A DNA stretch of 46,371 nt from JANQIV01 sp050117315 (GTDB lineage: Bacteria; Bacteroidota; Ignavibacteria; Ignavibacteriales; Melioribacteraceae), in contig JASFMY010000041.1 of NCBI GenBank assembly GCA_050117315.1, forward strand, positions 1 to 46,371. The letters are read 5' to 3'. A program made the translations under genes and the position numbers. The notes under the pieces were generated by a model. The model was not told the DNA's origin, made no database searches, and saw only the letters and a program-made list of their open reading frames with translations. Of the stretch, positions 24,363 through 32,395 are shown piece after piece. Numbering within the stretch: position 1 is the first letter of the stretch; each line of letters begins with the position of its first letter.

Positions 24363-24490
24363 CAAATAATAAATATCTAAAGTTAAAAGGAAAACTTCAG
24401 GTAGAAATCGACTATGATAGATTTGAAAAGTGATAAATAAAAAAACATGAACAATAATCTTAATATCAATTAGATTATTAAATTGGAGGT

Positions 24491-25432
24491 ATGAAAAATT
24501 CCGAAAAATCATTTGAAGAATACAGGGCAAGAATTCAAAGAGTTGTAAAATTTATTAACGAAAATATTACTAAAAACCTTGACCTGTATACTCTTTCAAA
24601 AGAAGCATATTTTTCCCCTTTTCATTTTCACAGAATATTTTCTTCTATGCTTAAAGAAACGCCGCAGGACTTTGTTAAAAGAGTCCGGCTTGAACGGGCG
24701 GCTAATATTTTGCTGAATTCAAAAAGGTCCGTTACCGAGGTTGCATTTGATTGCGGATTTTCTTCATCTGCAGTTTTTTCAAGAGCTTTTAAGAATCATT
24801 TCGGATTATCGGCAAGCACTTTAAGAAAAGAAGGTGAAGAAATACTGAATAGCAAGAATTGCAAAAGCATTAGCAAACCAGGCAAAATCTTGGCTATCTC
24901 TCAAGATTATTTTGGAAATGTAATTTATGATTTTCAAAACAATCAAAGGAGTACAAAAATGAAAGTTGAGGTAAAAAGACTATCAGATATGAGAGTTGCA
25001 TTTGTATCATGGTATGGAGGATACAAAGCAGACAAAATCAAAAAGACATGGGATAGGGTGTGTCAATGGGGTGCCGCACACAATCAACTTGGCCCAGACA
25101 CAAAATGTATAGGTATATCTTATGACAACCCTGATATTACGCCTGAAGAAAAATGCAGGTACGATGCTTGTATAACAATAAGCAGTGATGTAAAACCTAC
25201 CGGCGGAGTGGATGAATTAATTATTAAAGGCGGCAAGTACGGTATTTACAGGTTTGAAGGCAAAGACGAAGAAATCAAACTTGCTTATAAATCACTTTAC
25301 GGTGACTGGTTGCCAAACAGCGGGTTCGAACCCAATAATAACCCTTGTATCGAAATATACCACAAGACACCTGATGAAGAGCCGAAAGGTATTTTTATAA
25401 TGGATATTTGTATTCCTGTTAAACCGATCTAA
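24491..25432 (+). CDS. AraC-family regulator with GyrI-like effector domain
   Basis: A 313-residue transcription regulator of the Rob/SoxS-GyrI type. The AraC DNA-binding domain occupies about residues 12-112, with two helix-turn-helix units: LDLYTLSKEAYFSPFHFHRI and SVTEVAFDCGFSSSAVFSRA followed by FKNHFG. The C-terminal part (about 155-312) is a GyrI-like small-molecule-binding domain starting MKVEVKRLSDMRVAFVSWYG, with CRYDACITI, GGKYGIYRFEG and NPCIEIYHKTPDEEP. Members respond to amphipathic drugs or stress. It has a GGAGGT ribosome site and is followed by a terminator. No obvious target gene is adjacent. Confidence 0.93.
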   Translation: MKNSEKSFEEYRARIQRVVKFINENITKNLDLYTLSKEAYFSPFHFHRIFSSMLKETPQDFVKRVRLERAANILLNSKRSVTEVAFDCGFSSSAVFSRAFKNHFGLSASTLRKEGEEILNSKNCKSISKPGKILAISQDYFGNVIYDFQNNQRSTKMKVEVKRLSDMRVAFVSWYGGYKADKIKKTWDRVCQWGAAHNQLGPDTKCIGISYDNPDITPEEKCRYDACITISSDVKPTGGVDELIIKGGKYGIYRFEGKDEEIKLAYKSLYGDWLPNSGFEPNNNPCIEIYHKTPDEEPKGIFIMDICIPVKPI

Positions 25433-25460
25433 TACTCCACCGGAATTAGTTTAATAAAGA

Positions 25461-25491
25461 AAACCTTGTAAGCTAAGCTTGCAAGGTTTTT
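25461..25491 (+). terminator. Rho-independent terminator of the AraC gene
   Basis: AAACCTTG (25461-25468) pairs with CAAGGTTT (25482-25489), extended by a T-G pair and AAG/CTT, and ends in a short T-run (GTTTTT). It lies 29 nt after the stop. Confidence 0.8.
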
Positions 25492-25545
25492 ACGTCCCCG
25501 GTTTATCGGTCATCAACAAAAGTTTATTCTAAATTTCCCAACTCA

Positions 25546-25812
25546 TTAAAATCTTCTGCCCTTTCCTTTTCTTGGAGGCCTTGCTTTATTTACTTGAATC
25601 ATCTTTCCTTTTAGTTCCGTTACGTTTAGTTTTTCTATGGCAACCGCTGCTTCTTTATCATTGTACATTTCAACAAAGCCAAATCCTTTGGACTGTTGTG
25701 TAAAAATATCTACAATAACTTTTACACTCTTAATTTTACCAAACTTTTCAAATGTTTCCTGCAAGTCCAAGTCCGTAACCTCTTTCGACAAATTACCCAC
25801 GAATATATTCAT
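25546..25812 (-). CDS. RNA-binding protein with a single RRM domain
   Basis: An 88-residue RNA-recognition-motif protein. RNP2 is MNIFVGNL (1-8) and RNP1 is KGFGFVEM (42-49), both with the aromatic residues that stack on RNA bases. The C-terminus is basic (KARPPRKGKGRRF). Small RRM proteins of this type are common in Bacteroidota and cyanobacteria; several bind mRNA, often in stress or cold response. The start has an AGGAGAGAT ribosome site on the minus strand. It is a single gene. Confidence 0.95.
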   Translation of the reverse strand: MNIFVGNLSKEVTDLDLQETFEKFGKIKSVKVIVDIFTQQSKGFGFVEMYNDKEAAVAIEKLNVTELKGKMIQVNKARPPRKGKGRRF

Positions 25813-25998
25813 ATTATCTCTCCTAATTTTTATTGATATTAATTTGCAGAAAACAATTTTAATTGATTGGTTTCGGCAGAAAGCTTAAAAATATATGAAG
25901 TGAACGTTGTGGCCTGAACTATCAAATAAAATTTAAGCTGATGTATAATGTATCTTATTTAACGCTTAATAACAAGTTTAGGAAAAAGGTGAATTATT

Positions 25999-26125
25999 TT
26001 ACTTTAGTAGTTTCAATTGCTTCCATGGTTTGTTTATCAGCAAAATAGAAATTAGAATAGCTGTGCTGCCAATATACATATGCACTGTTAAAACCTCGTC
26101 GGCAATTAATGAACCAAGCAATATG
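25999..26125 (-). pseudogene. EamA/DMT-type transporter, C-terminal remnant
   Basis: The minus strand encodes AILLGSLIADEVLTVHMYIG and STAILISILLINKPWKQ before a stop at 25999. This is the last helix pair of the EamA (drug/metabolite transporter) family, whose full length is about 290 residues. Upstream of about 26125 the sequence changes abruptly to an IS1380 transposase read on the opposite strand, so the gene was cut by an insertion or deletion. Confidence 0.6.
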
Positions 26126-26310
26126 GCGACAAGAAGGCAGCGCGAAGGGCTATAACCCAAGGGAGCGAAGAAGGAGCTCCCATCATCAGTTAATGGCATT
26201 TATAGATCAGAGTCGTATGGTAGCTAATGCATGGTTACGACCGGGCAATACGTCCGATAGTAATAACTGTGAAACATTTCGGGAGGAAACTCTAGAGAAA
26301 GCATTAAAGA
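26125..26310 (+). pseudogene. IS1380-family transposase fragment
   Basis: The frame contains RQEGSAKGYNPRERRRSSHH, then MVANAWLRPGNTSDSNN and FREETLE. This matches the conserved N-terminal catalytic-domain region of IS1380 transposases (KGYNPKxxGRxSHHPLLAF, RMVANAWLRPGNT). About 60 of roughly 430 residues remain. It is joined on the left to the EamA remnant and on the right to an IS256 fragment. Confidence 0.75.
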
Positions 26311-26688
26311 ATAAAAAAAGTTTACAAAGCTTCAACTGAAGAATCTGCCTTGATAAATCTTGATAAACTCGAAGAAAACTGGAATAATAAGTACAGTCTT
26401 GCTATTAAATCATGGAGAGACAACTGGGAGAACTTAGCAACTTTTTTCAAATATCCTACAATTATTTAGACTACAAATGCAGTAGAAGCACTACATCGTC
26501 AGTTTCGAAAAGTGACAAAATCAAAATCTCTTTTCCCAAATGACGATGCTCTCAAAAAAATGTTGTACCTTGTTTACAGAGATTTATCTAAAAAGTGGAC
26601 TATGCCAATTAGAAACTGGGCTGTTGTTATTTCTAATTTTCAATCTATTTTGGGGATAGATCTGATGTTTCTAACTATCTCACTTTAA
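26311..26688 (+). pseudogene. IS256-family (Mutator-type) transposase, C-terminal fragment
   Basis: From about 26311 one frame reads VYKASTEESALINLDKLEEN, WRDNWENLATFFKYP, TTNAVEALHRQFRKVTKSK, FPNDDALKKMLYL and KKWTMPIRNWAVVISNFQ, ending at a TAA at 26686. This is the C-terminal third of an IS256/MULE-like transposase. A TAG replaces the usual Tyr codon just before TTNA, so it is broken even within the fragment. It was probably left by serial insertions with the IS1380 piece. Confidence 0.85.
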
Positions 26689-26732
26689 ATTGAATTCTGT
26701 ATGAACATCCCATTGGACATTCATATAATTAA

Positions 26733-27182
26733 TCACCCTCTTATTTTATCTAAAAAATTGTTAATTTGTTCTAATTCTTGTTTTGAAACGTCGTTAAAGA
26801 AGTACTTTAATTCTCCATCCAGGCTGTCCAATTCCTCTAATTTTTTTAGACCTTTCTCGGTAATAATTATATCCGCTCTTCTTCTGTCTTTTTCACAGGT
26901 TGTTCTCTCCAGCAGTCCCTTCTGTTTTAACCTTTCCACCAATCTTGATGCATCAGACATTTTATCAAGCATTCTTTCTTTAATCAAATTAATTGTTGCG
27001 GTTTTTGGGTATTGCCCTCTAAGAATTCTAAGTACATTATATTGCGGAACAGTTAAGTCATACTCCTTTAAGAAATTTGATAACTTGCCAAAAAGCCAGC
27101 TGTGAGTATAAAGTATATTCACAGCCAGCTTGTCGTAAAGATTTTTGAACTTTTTCTGTTTTATGTCTTCTTCAAGACTCAT
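26733..27182 (-). CDS. MarR-family transcriptional regulator
   Basis: A 149-residue winged-helix regulator. The MarR core lies at about residues 30-125: LTVPQYNVLRILRGQYP, the recognition helix region MLDKMSDASRLVERLKQKGL, and the wing RTTCEKDRRRADIIITEKG, which has the family's DRR signature. Its ATG overlaps the YceI stop by one base (TAATG), so it is translated with YceI and probably feeds back on this operon. Cys in the wing (TTCEKD) might allow redox sensing; that is inference. Confidence 0.93.
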   Translation of the reverse strand: MSLEEDIKQKKFKNLYDKLAVNILYTHSWLFGKLSNFLKEYDLTVPQYNVLRILRGQYPKTATINLIKERMLDKMSDASRLVERLKQKGLLERTTCEKDRRRADIIITEKGLKKLEELDSLDGELKYFFNDVSKQELEQINNFLDKIRG

Positions 27183-27772
27183 TATGCTTTCTTAATTAAT
27201 TCAACATTGATATCTAAAGTAACTTCTTTCCCAACTACTAATCCGCCTGTTTCAAGCAATTCACTCCATTCCAACCCAAAATCAAAACGGTTCAGCTCAC
27301 CTGATATTTTAAAGCCTGCTCTCGTATTACCCCATGGTCCTTTTACAGTACCGTTAAATTGTACACCCAATTTTATTTCCTTTGTAACACCTTTAATAGT
27401 CATATCTCCCGTAAGCTTGTATTTATTATCGCTTACTTTTTTCATAGATTTACCAACAAATGTCAATTCAGGATATTTTTCCGCATTAAAAAAATCAGCA
27501 CCTTTTAGATGGTTATCCCTGTCGGTATTTTCAGTGTCTATGCTACCTACCTTGGCAGTAAAATTAATTTTAGCTGATTCAAAATTATCTCCATTTGTAA
27601 TTACAATGCCTGAATAATCGGCAAATTTACCTTCAACATCCGTAATGACCATGTGAGTTACGGAAAACCCTATGGTTGAATGACTTTTGTCAAACTGCCA
27701 CTCAGTTTGTGCGCCGGTTTTTACAAAAAAAGCTAAGAAAAGAATCGAAAAAAAGATTTTATATGATTTCAT
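27182..27772 (-). CDS. YceI-family periplasmic lipid-binding-like protein
   Basis: A 196-residue exported protein with a signal peptide (about 1-21, ending KTGAQ) and one YceI domain (about 24-193): WQFDKSHSTIGFSVTHMVIT, then HLKGADFFNAEKYPELTFVG, GDMTIKGVTKEIKLGVQF and the closing VTLDINVELIKK. YceI proteins form lipocalin-like barrels that bind isoprenoid or fatty molecules such as polyprenyl chains. It is the first gene of a two-gene operon with MarR. Repeated TTGTTGYAAC sites in the promoter are likely operators. Confidence 0.93.
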   Translation of the reverse strand: MKSYKIFFSILFLAFFVKTGAQTEWQFDKSHSTIGFSVTHMVITDVEGKFADYSGIVITNGDNFESAKINFTAKVGSIDTENTDRDNHLKGADFFNAEKYPELTFVGKSMKKVSDNKYKLTGDMTIKGVTKEIKLGVQFNGTVKGPWGNTRAGFKISGELNRFDFGLEWSELLETGGLVVGKEVTLDINVELIKKA

Positions 27773-27804
27773 TTATACCTCGTTTTTTTGATGAAATAGT
27801 TTAT

Positions 27805-27829
27805 TTGTTGTAACGTTATTTGTTGCAAC
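27805..27829 (-). promoter_or_regulatory. Probable MarR operators before the YceI-MarR operon
   Basis: TTGTTGTAAC (27805-27814) and TTGTTGCAAC (27820-27829) are direct repeats 15 bp apart. The second is part of the perfect palindrome TGTTGCAACA (27821-27830). They lie 33-57 bp upstream of the YceI start, where a repressor would block the promoter. Confidence 0.5.
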
Positions 27830-28042
27830 ATTTATTTATATTAAAAAGTTCCCCTTGAACCGGATGAATTATAATTAATATAAGCCAAACTCACTTGATA
27901 CAATTAACTGTTTAAATTGAGATTTTCATTAAATATTAGAAATAAGATAGGGAGATTAGAGTTTCTGCAATCAGATTTAAACGGGCTCCGATATTGACCT
28001 CAAGATTTAGTATTTTTCGATATTCTCTTTCGCAACAATTGT

Positions 28043-28852
28043 TTAGTTATGATTCTGCGTACTCAAGTTACTCGACTCAATATCCTTAAAGTAATTTACT
28101 GTCCCTACTTTCAACTCAACCGTAGCCGCATCATCACAAACAATTAAACCTTTTGGGTGAAGTTGAAGAACACTTAAAGTCCAAATATGATTTACACCCT
28201 CTTCTACGCATTTTGCAAGTGCTAATGCTTTTGAGTGTCCGCTTGCAATTATTAAAACTTCTTCAGCATCGAGTACGGTTTTAACACCTACTGTTAAAGC
28301 TGTTCTCGGCACTTTATTAATATCATTACCAAAAAAGCGTGAGTTAGCTATAATAGTATCCATTGTTAAAGTTTTAATGCGGGTTCTTGAGCCAAGAGAA
28401 GACCCCGGTTCGTTAAACGCAATATGACCGTCAGGTCCAACACCGCCCAAAAATAATTTAATGCCTCCGGCTTGTTTAATCTTTTCTTCGTATTCATCAC
28501 ATTCTTTCTGAAGATCAGCAGCATTGCCGTTCAATATGTTTATGTTCTTCCTGTCAATATCGATGTGGTCAAAAAAATGTTTGTTCATAAATGAATGATA
28601 ACTTTCAGGATGATCTTCTGGCAAACCTACATATTCGTCCATGTTGAATGTCTTTACGTATTTAAAAGATATTTTACCGCGCTTATACAAATTGACCAAT
28701 TCTTTGTAAGTACCTATAGGAGAAGAGCCGGTAGGTAAACCCAGTACAAAAAATCTATCCGCCGAGGGCTTAAAATTAATTATACTTCGGGCCATATAGT
28801 TTGCCGTCCATTTTGAAACTAAATCGTAATTTGGTTGAATTATTAGTCGCAT
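28043..28852 (-). CDS. nagB: Glucosamine-6-phosphate deaminase
   Basis: A 269-residue cytoplasmic enzyme that converts glucosamine-6-phosphate to fructose-6-phosphate plus ammonia. All key residues of the E. coli enzyme are present at the same numbers: Asp72 (FNMDEYVGLP), Asp141, His143 and Glu148 (GPDGHIAFNEP). The phosphate-binding loop GLPTGSSPIGTYKELV is at 38-53. It is the last gene of the minus-strand amino-sugar locus and gives the clearest evidence that glucosamine is its end product. It stands 167 nt behind the preceding gene, so it may also have its own promoter. Confidence 0.97.
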   Translation of the reverse strand: MRLIIQPNYDLVSKWTANYMARSIINFKPSADRFFVLGLPTGSSPIGTYKELVNLYKRGKISFKYVKTFNMDEYVGLPEDHPESYHSFMNKHFFDHIDIDRKNINILNGNAADLQKECDEYEEKIKQAGGIKLFLGGVGPDGHIAFNEPGSSLGSRTRIKTLTMDTIIANSRFFGNDINKVPRTALTVGVKTVLDAEEVLIIASGHSKALALAKCVEEGVNHIWTLSVLQLHPKGLIVCDDAATVELKVGTVNYFKDIESSNLSTQNHN

Positions 28853-29019
28853 AAGTTTTCCTCAGATATAATTATGAAATTCTTCTTAATCTTTGTATTC
28901 ATTTTATTTCGCCTAACTTTTTAAGTGAAATAATATTTCCCTTCATTACTAATTACAAGAAAACCGATACTCCGCTGACTTTCACTAAGATGACGATCAA
29001 CATAATTTCAGTAGCTGTA

Positions 29020-30267
29020 CTAACGAAGGAGAAGCATCTTTCGTGTTTTAACAAAACTTTCTACTTTTAATTGATAATAATAAACTCCGCTGCTTAAATT
29101 TGCAGCATCAAATACAACTTCATAACTGCCAGCTGATTTTTCTTCATTAACCAATGTTGCAACTTCTCCGCAGAGTATGTCATATACTTTTAATATCACG
29201 TGTATAGTGGACGGACAATATGCGTCCACCACATTTGGTATTGTAAAATATATTTTTGTCGCCGGGTTAAAAGGATTAGGATAATTGTGATAAAGTTTAA
29301 ACCCTTCGGACAAAGAAAAATCATCGGGAATCAACGTAGGATTAAAATCTTCCGGCCAAATGTCGTATGCAGTAAAATCTACCCAGTATAAATCCGATGT
29401 GTTCGGACATTTGTTTAGAATTTCATTCCCTATATTTTTAGGAGGATCTGTTAGATTACCCCACCAATGTTTATCACCATTATAACCAAACTGGAAAGCT
29501 ACTTTTGCAGGTGCGAAAAAATCTGCCCAATCTTTAAACTCATTTACCATCCCGTTAAGGTTATTAAAAAATTGACTGTCGTCCACAAAAACCATATTGG
29601 TTCTAAATGTTGGGGGCATTTTACTTACGAGCCAGTGCTTGGTAAAAAGAAGATAATTCTCATTATAAGAGTTAACTTTTGTACTCCATGCCTCGGCTAC
29701 GGAATCGGTAACGGCTTCACCCTCATCGTTATTGGCCGAACTTGTTTTGTACCACTCAACATCAACACCAAAACCTATTACACTTGAGTGATGTCTGTAT
29801 TGAGTTAGGACGAGATCGATAATAGTTGACACGTCGGCAAAACCTGGCTCCACCTGGAGCCAGACTTTAATTCCTTTTCTATCAAAAAAATTTAAGTAAG
29901 ATTCATTATCATCTTTGTTGCCGAAAGAAATTTTTGTATATGAAGTACTAGGAGTAGGGTTGGGAAAATTCAAATAACAGCCGTTATCGGTTGTGTAACC
30001 TAAAATCCAGATAACCGAAGGCGACGGTTCACCCAGAAAACGTGATGCCATATCGGATGTTGCATTAAGCCACCAGGTTGTATCGGGAAAAGAATTAAAA
30101 CCATAAACAGATGAGCGAAGTCCTGCTCTAACAATTGAACCGCTTTCCTGAGCATAAAGTGACGAACAGGTATTTAACATCATTACATATGATAAAACTA
30201 AACTTAAAAAAAGAGCATACCGTTTTAATTCTTTAACACGAAGGGAAATGGGTAATATACTATTCAT
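29020..30267 (-). CDS. Secreted TIM-barrel-like protein with T9SS sorting domain
   Basis: A 415-residue protein with an N-terminal signal (about 18-40, ending SSLYAQ) and a C-terminal type A T9SS sorting domain (about 330-415, with YHNYPNPFNPATKIYFTI and ending KTRKMLLLR). The middle has (beta/alpha)-type features of a glycosidase barrel: GIKVWLQVEPGF, SSVIGFGVDVEWY with acidic residues at strand ends, NMVFVDDSQFF, KVAFQFGYNGDKHWWG and LYWVDFTAYDIWPEDF. I do not recognise a numbered glycoside-hydrolase family. Its place between NagB and a ChbG-like deacetylase suggests action on amino-sugar polymers outside the cell. Confidence 0.75.
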   Translation of the reverse strand: MNSILPISLRVKELKRYALFLSLVLSYVMMLNTCSSLYAQESGSIVRAGLRSSVYGFNSFPDTTWWLNATSDMASRFLGEPSPSVIWILGYTTDNGCYLNFPNPTPSTSYTKISFGNKDDNESYLNFFDRKGIKVWLQVEPGFADVSTIIDLVLTQYRHHSSVIGFGVDVEWYKTSSANNDEGEAVTDSVAEAWSTKVNSYNENYLLFTKHWLVSKMPPTFRTNMVFVDDSQFFNNLNGMVNEFKDWADFFAPAKVAFQFGYNGDKHWWGNLTDPPKNIGNEILNKCPNTSDLYWVDFTAYDIWPEDFNPTLIPDDFSLSEGFKLYHNYPNPFNPATKIYFTIPNVVDAYCPSTIHVILKVYDILCGEVATLVNEEKSAGSYEVVFDAANLSSGVYYYQLKVESFVKTRKMLLLR

Positions 30268-30292
30268 CTATTTCCTTTTTATCTACGCTTAA

Positions 30293-31171
30293 TTAATATT
30301 CCGTTAACTCCGGTCTTTTCATAGATTTTAATCCTGCTTCCGAAATCAATTCTGTATATGTCATTAGTTTTACATTTTCTTTTTTTACAGCATTCGCGAA
30401 AGCACCGGAACATAAAGCGTTCAACTCTGCTTGTCTATGCCGGCCTACGCGGTAAGGATCGTCGGGATTGTTCATATCAACCAGCGCTTCCATTTCATCG
30501 GTTTCCATACCGAGATGAATAACGAGCAGATTTACTTTATCTTTTTCCAGGCCGTTAACAACTTCCAATAATCTGCTGAATTTCTTTTCGGGTGCAGTAT
30601 CCCAGAGGGTTTGGTGGTTTTCATCAAAATATTGTGATATTCCCAGATGATATTCATCCGCAAGTTTTTCAACAATTGCCCTTAATTCCGGTGTTGAAAC
30701 AGCCATATTCATGTGCGGATCAACATAAGCAATATGCAGACCGGTATTAATTGCTCTTTCAATCTGTGCCCTGAGTTCTGTTTCAACTTCGTCAAGTTTA
30801 TACCCGCAGTTTGCAAAATCTTCTTCTGATTCATAAAAATAGCCGTAGCTGTCTACCAGACTTGGAATTTTTGTTTTTCCTGCTACAGGTTCCCATTTAT
30901 AATTTTTCCATTCCGAATTTAGAGTTAGGTGTATGCCAACAGAAATTTGAGGATTTGCTTTTAGAATCTCTACGGCTTCTTTGTACCATGGACATACAAA
31001 CATTACCGAAGTTGAAAACGGTATACCGGTTTCAATTAATTTTTCTGTAGCCATATTAACTGTATGGCACATCCCAATATCATCGCAGCGAATTAAAAAT
31101 TTGGTTTGAGCGTTTGCTTGCGAGGGTGTAAATATTATCATAAATATAACAAAAAATATGCTTGTTCTCAT
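30293..31171 (-). CDS. ChbG/YdjC-family carbohydrate deacetylase, exported
   Basis: A 292-residue YdjC/ChbG (HpnK-like) deacetylase with an added signal peptide (about 1-22). The metal site is recognisable: Asp30-Asp31 in LIRCDDIGM, His81 in GIHLTLNSEW and His153 in YVDPHMNM. The family removes the N-acetyl group from chitooligosaccharides such as diacetylchitobiose. That fits a locus whose GH2 enzyme prefers deacetylated glucosamine ends. The signal peptide places the reaction in the periplasm or outside, unlike the cytoplasmic E. coli ChbG. It lies between the GH16 gene and the TIM-barrel-like protein; a 12-bp hairpin separates it from GH16. Confidence 0.88.
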   Translation of the reverse strand: MRTSIFFVIFMIIFTPSQANAQTKFLIRCDDIGMCHTVNMATEKLIETGIPFSTSVMFVCPWYKEAVEILKANPQISVGIHLTLNSEWKNYKWEPVAGKTKIPSLVDSYGYFYESEEDFANCGYKLDEVETELRAQIERAINTGLHIAYVDPHMNMAVSTPELRAIVEKLADEYHLGISQYFDENHQTLWDTAPEKKFSRLLEVVNGLEKDKVNLLVIHLGMETDEMEALVDMNNPDDPYRVGRHRQAELNALCSGAFANAVKKENVKLMTYTELISEAGLKSMKRPELTEY

Positions 31172-31219
31172 TTAAGAAGTGTCCTTTTTGTTATTAATAC
31201 AGTTTTAAAAAAATAACTT

Positions 31220-31246
31220 GCAGCACAGACTATTAGTCTGTGCTGC
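31220..31246. repeat. Perfect 12-bp hairpin between GH16 and deacetylase genes
   Basis: GCAGCACAGACT (31220-31231) and AGTCTGTGCTGC (31235-31246) with a 3-nt loop. Read on the minus strand it is followed by a T-rich stretch (AAGTTATTTTTTT), so it could end part of the transcripts inside the operon. Its CAGACT/AGTCTG core is shared with the palindrome at 9407-9425. Confidence 0.65.
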
Positions 31247-31272
31247 GTTTAGATATTCTATGTCAATTAATA

Positions 31273-32370
31273 CTATTTCAAAAGAGTCATCTTTCTGACT
31301 TGAACATTATTTTGTTCTTTAAGAACAAGGAAATAAACTCCGCTTGAATGATCCGACATATCAATCTGAATTTCATGAACGCCGGATGAAAAATCCTGAT
31401 TGTTAATTATACTTTTTACTCTTTGACCAAGAGCGTTAAATACGCTTAAACTGACAATAGAATTTTTATCCAAGCCGAAATTAACCTTTGTTGACGGATT
31501 AAACGGGTTGGGATAATTTTGCTGAAGAACAAATTTAGCAGCCAAGTCTTTACTTTTTTCATTTAAGCCTGTGGTTCCCTCCTCTTTCCGGAATACTCTT
31601 ACATAATCAACATACATGCTTTGCGGGAAAATAGTACTGCTGTCCGGTGAACCGGGCCAATCGCCGCCAACAGCTAGGTTAAGAAGGAAATAAAATGGTT
31701 GATGAAACTCAGATAACGCACTTGCCGTTATACTGTGACTATAAAATTGAGTACTGTCAATAAACCATTTGATCTGATCGGCATCCCATTCTATGCCAAA
31801 TATATGGTAATCATCTGCATATATTCCTGAATTTAAAAGCGGAGCCGCGGTACCGGCTGATTGGAGTTCATTATTATCGTACCAATGCATATAGCCATGT
31901 GTTTTATTATCTCCGCAGTCATAACATATATCACCTCCCACCATTTCCATAATGTCTATTTCTCCGCAGGCAGGCCAACCCCCACTGCTCCCCATCATCC
32001 AGAATGCTGGCCACATTCCGTTACCATATGGAAGTTTTATCCTGGCTTCTATCTTTCCATATTTAAAAGATTTTTTACCTTCCGAATTTATCCGCGCAGA
32101 GGTAAATTTTCTCGTTAGATAGTTTTCTTTGTATGCTTCAATAATAAGTATACCATCCTCTAATCTTATATTTTCGGTTCTGTCCGTATAATACTGAAGC
32201 TCATTATTATATCCTCCAAGATCATTAACCTCTATGTTCCAAGTGTCTAAATCCAATGATGCTTGATCGAACTCGTCGCTCCAGATAAGATCCCATTCTT
32301 GTGCAAAACCCAACTCCGTAAAGAAGAAAAGGAAAATTAGAGTTAAATATTTCATACTAATATTTTTCAT
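31273..32370 (-). CDS. GH16 family beta-glucanase with T9SS sorting domain
   Basis: A 365-residue secreted glycoside hydrolase. The signal peptide covers about 1-23 and the GH16 jelly-roll about 25-262, with the catalytic motif GEIDIMEMVG: nucleophile Glu137, helper Asp139 and acid/base Glu142. Other landmarks are WDLIWSDEFD, YGKIEARIKLPYGNGMWPAF and HIFGIEWDADQIKWFID. A type A T9SS domain (about 280-365, QNYPNPFNPSTKVNFGL to RKMTLLK) sends it out of the cell. The methionine-containing EIDIMEMVG form (with beta-bulge) is usual for laminarinase-type beta-1,3-glucanases. In an amino-sugar locus it may open fungal or mixed cell-wall material. Confidence 0.93.
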   Translation of the reverse strand: MKNISMKYLTLIFLFFFTELGFAQEWDLIWSDEFDQASLDLDTWNIEVNDLGGYNNELQYYTDRTENIRLEDGILIIEAYKENYLTRKFTSARINSEGKKSFKYGKIEARIKLPYGNGMWPAFWMMGSSGGWPACGEIDIMEMVGGDICYDCGDNKTHGYMHWYDNNELQSAGTAAPLLNSGIYADDYHIFGIEWDADQIKWFIDSTQFYSHSITASALSEFHQPFYFLLNLAVGGDWPGSPDSSTIFPQSMYVDYVRVFRKEEGTTGLNEKSKDLAAKFVLQQNYPNPFNPSTKVNFGLDKNSIVSLSVFNALGQRVKSIINNQDFSSGVHEIQIDMSDHSSGVYFLVLKEQNNVQVRKMTLLK

Positions 32371-32395
32371 ATTAAAGTGTCCTTTAAGTTTGATA

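Noticed and set aside
26733..27617. Plus-strand frames opposite MarR and YceI
   Set aside because: They are mirror frames of two well-recognised minus-strand genes and carry no domain of their own.
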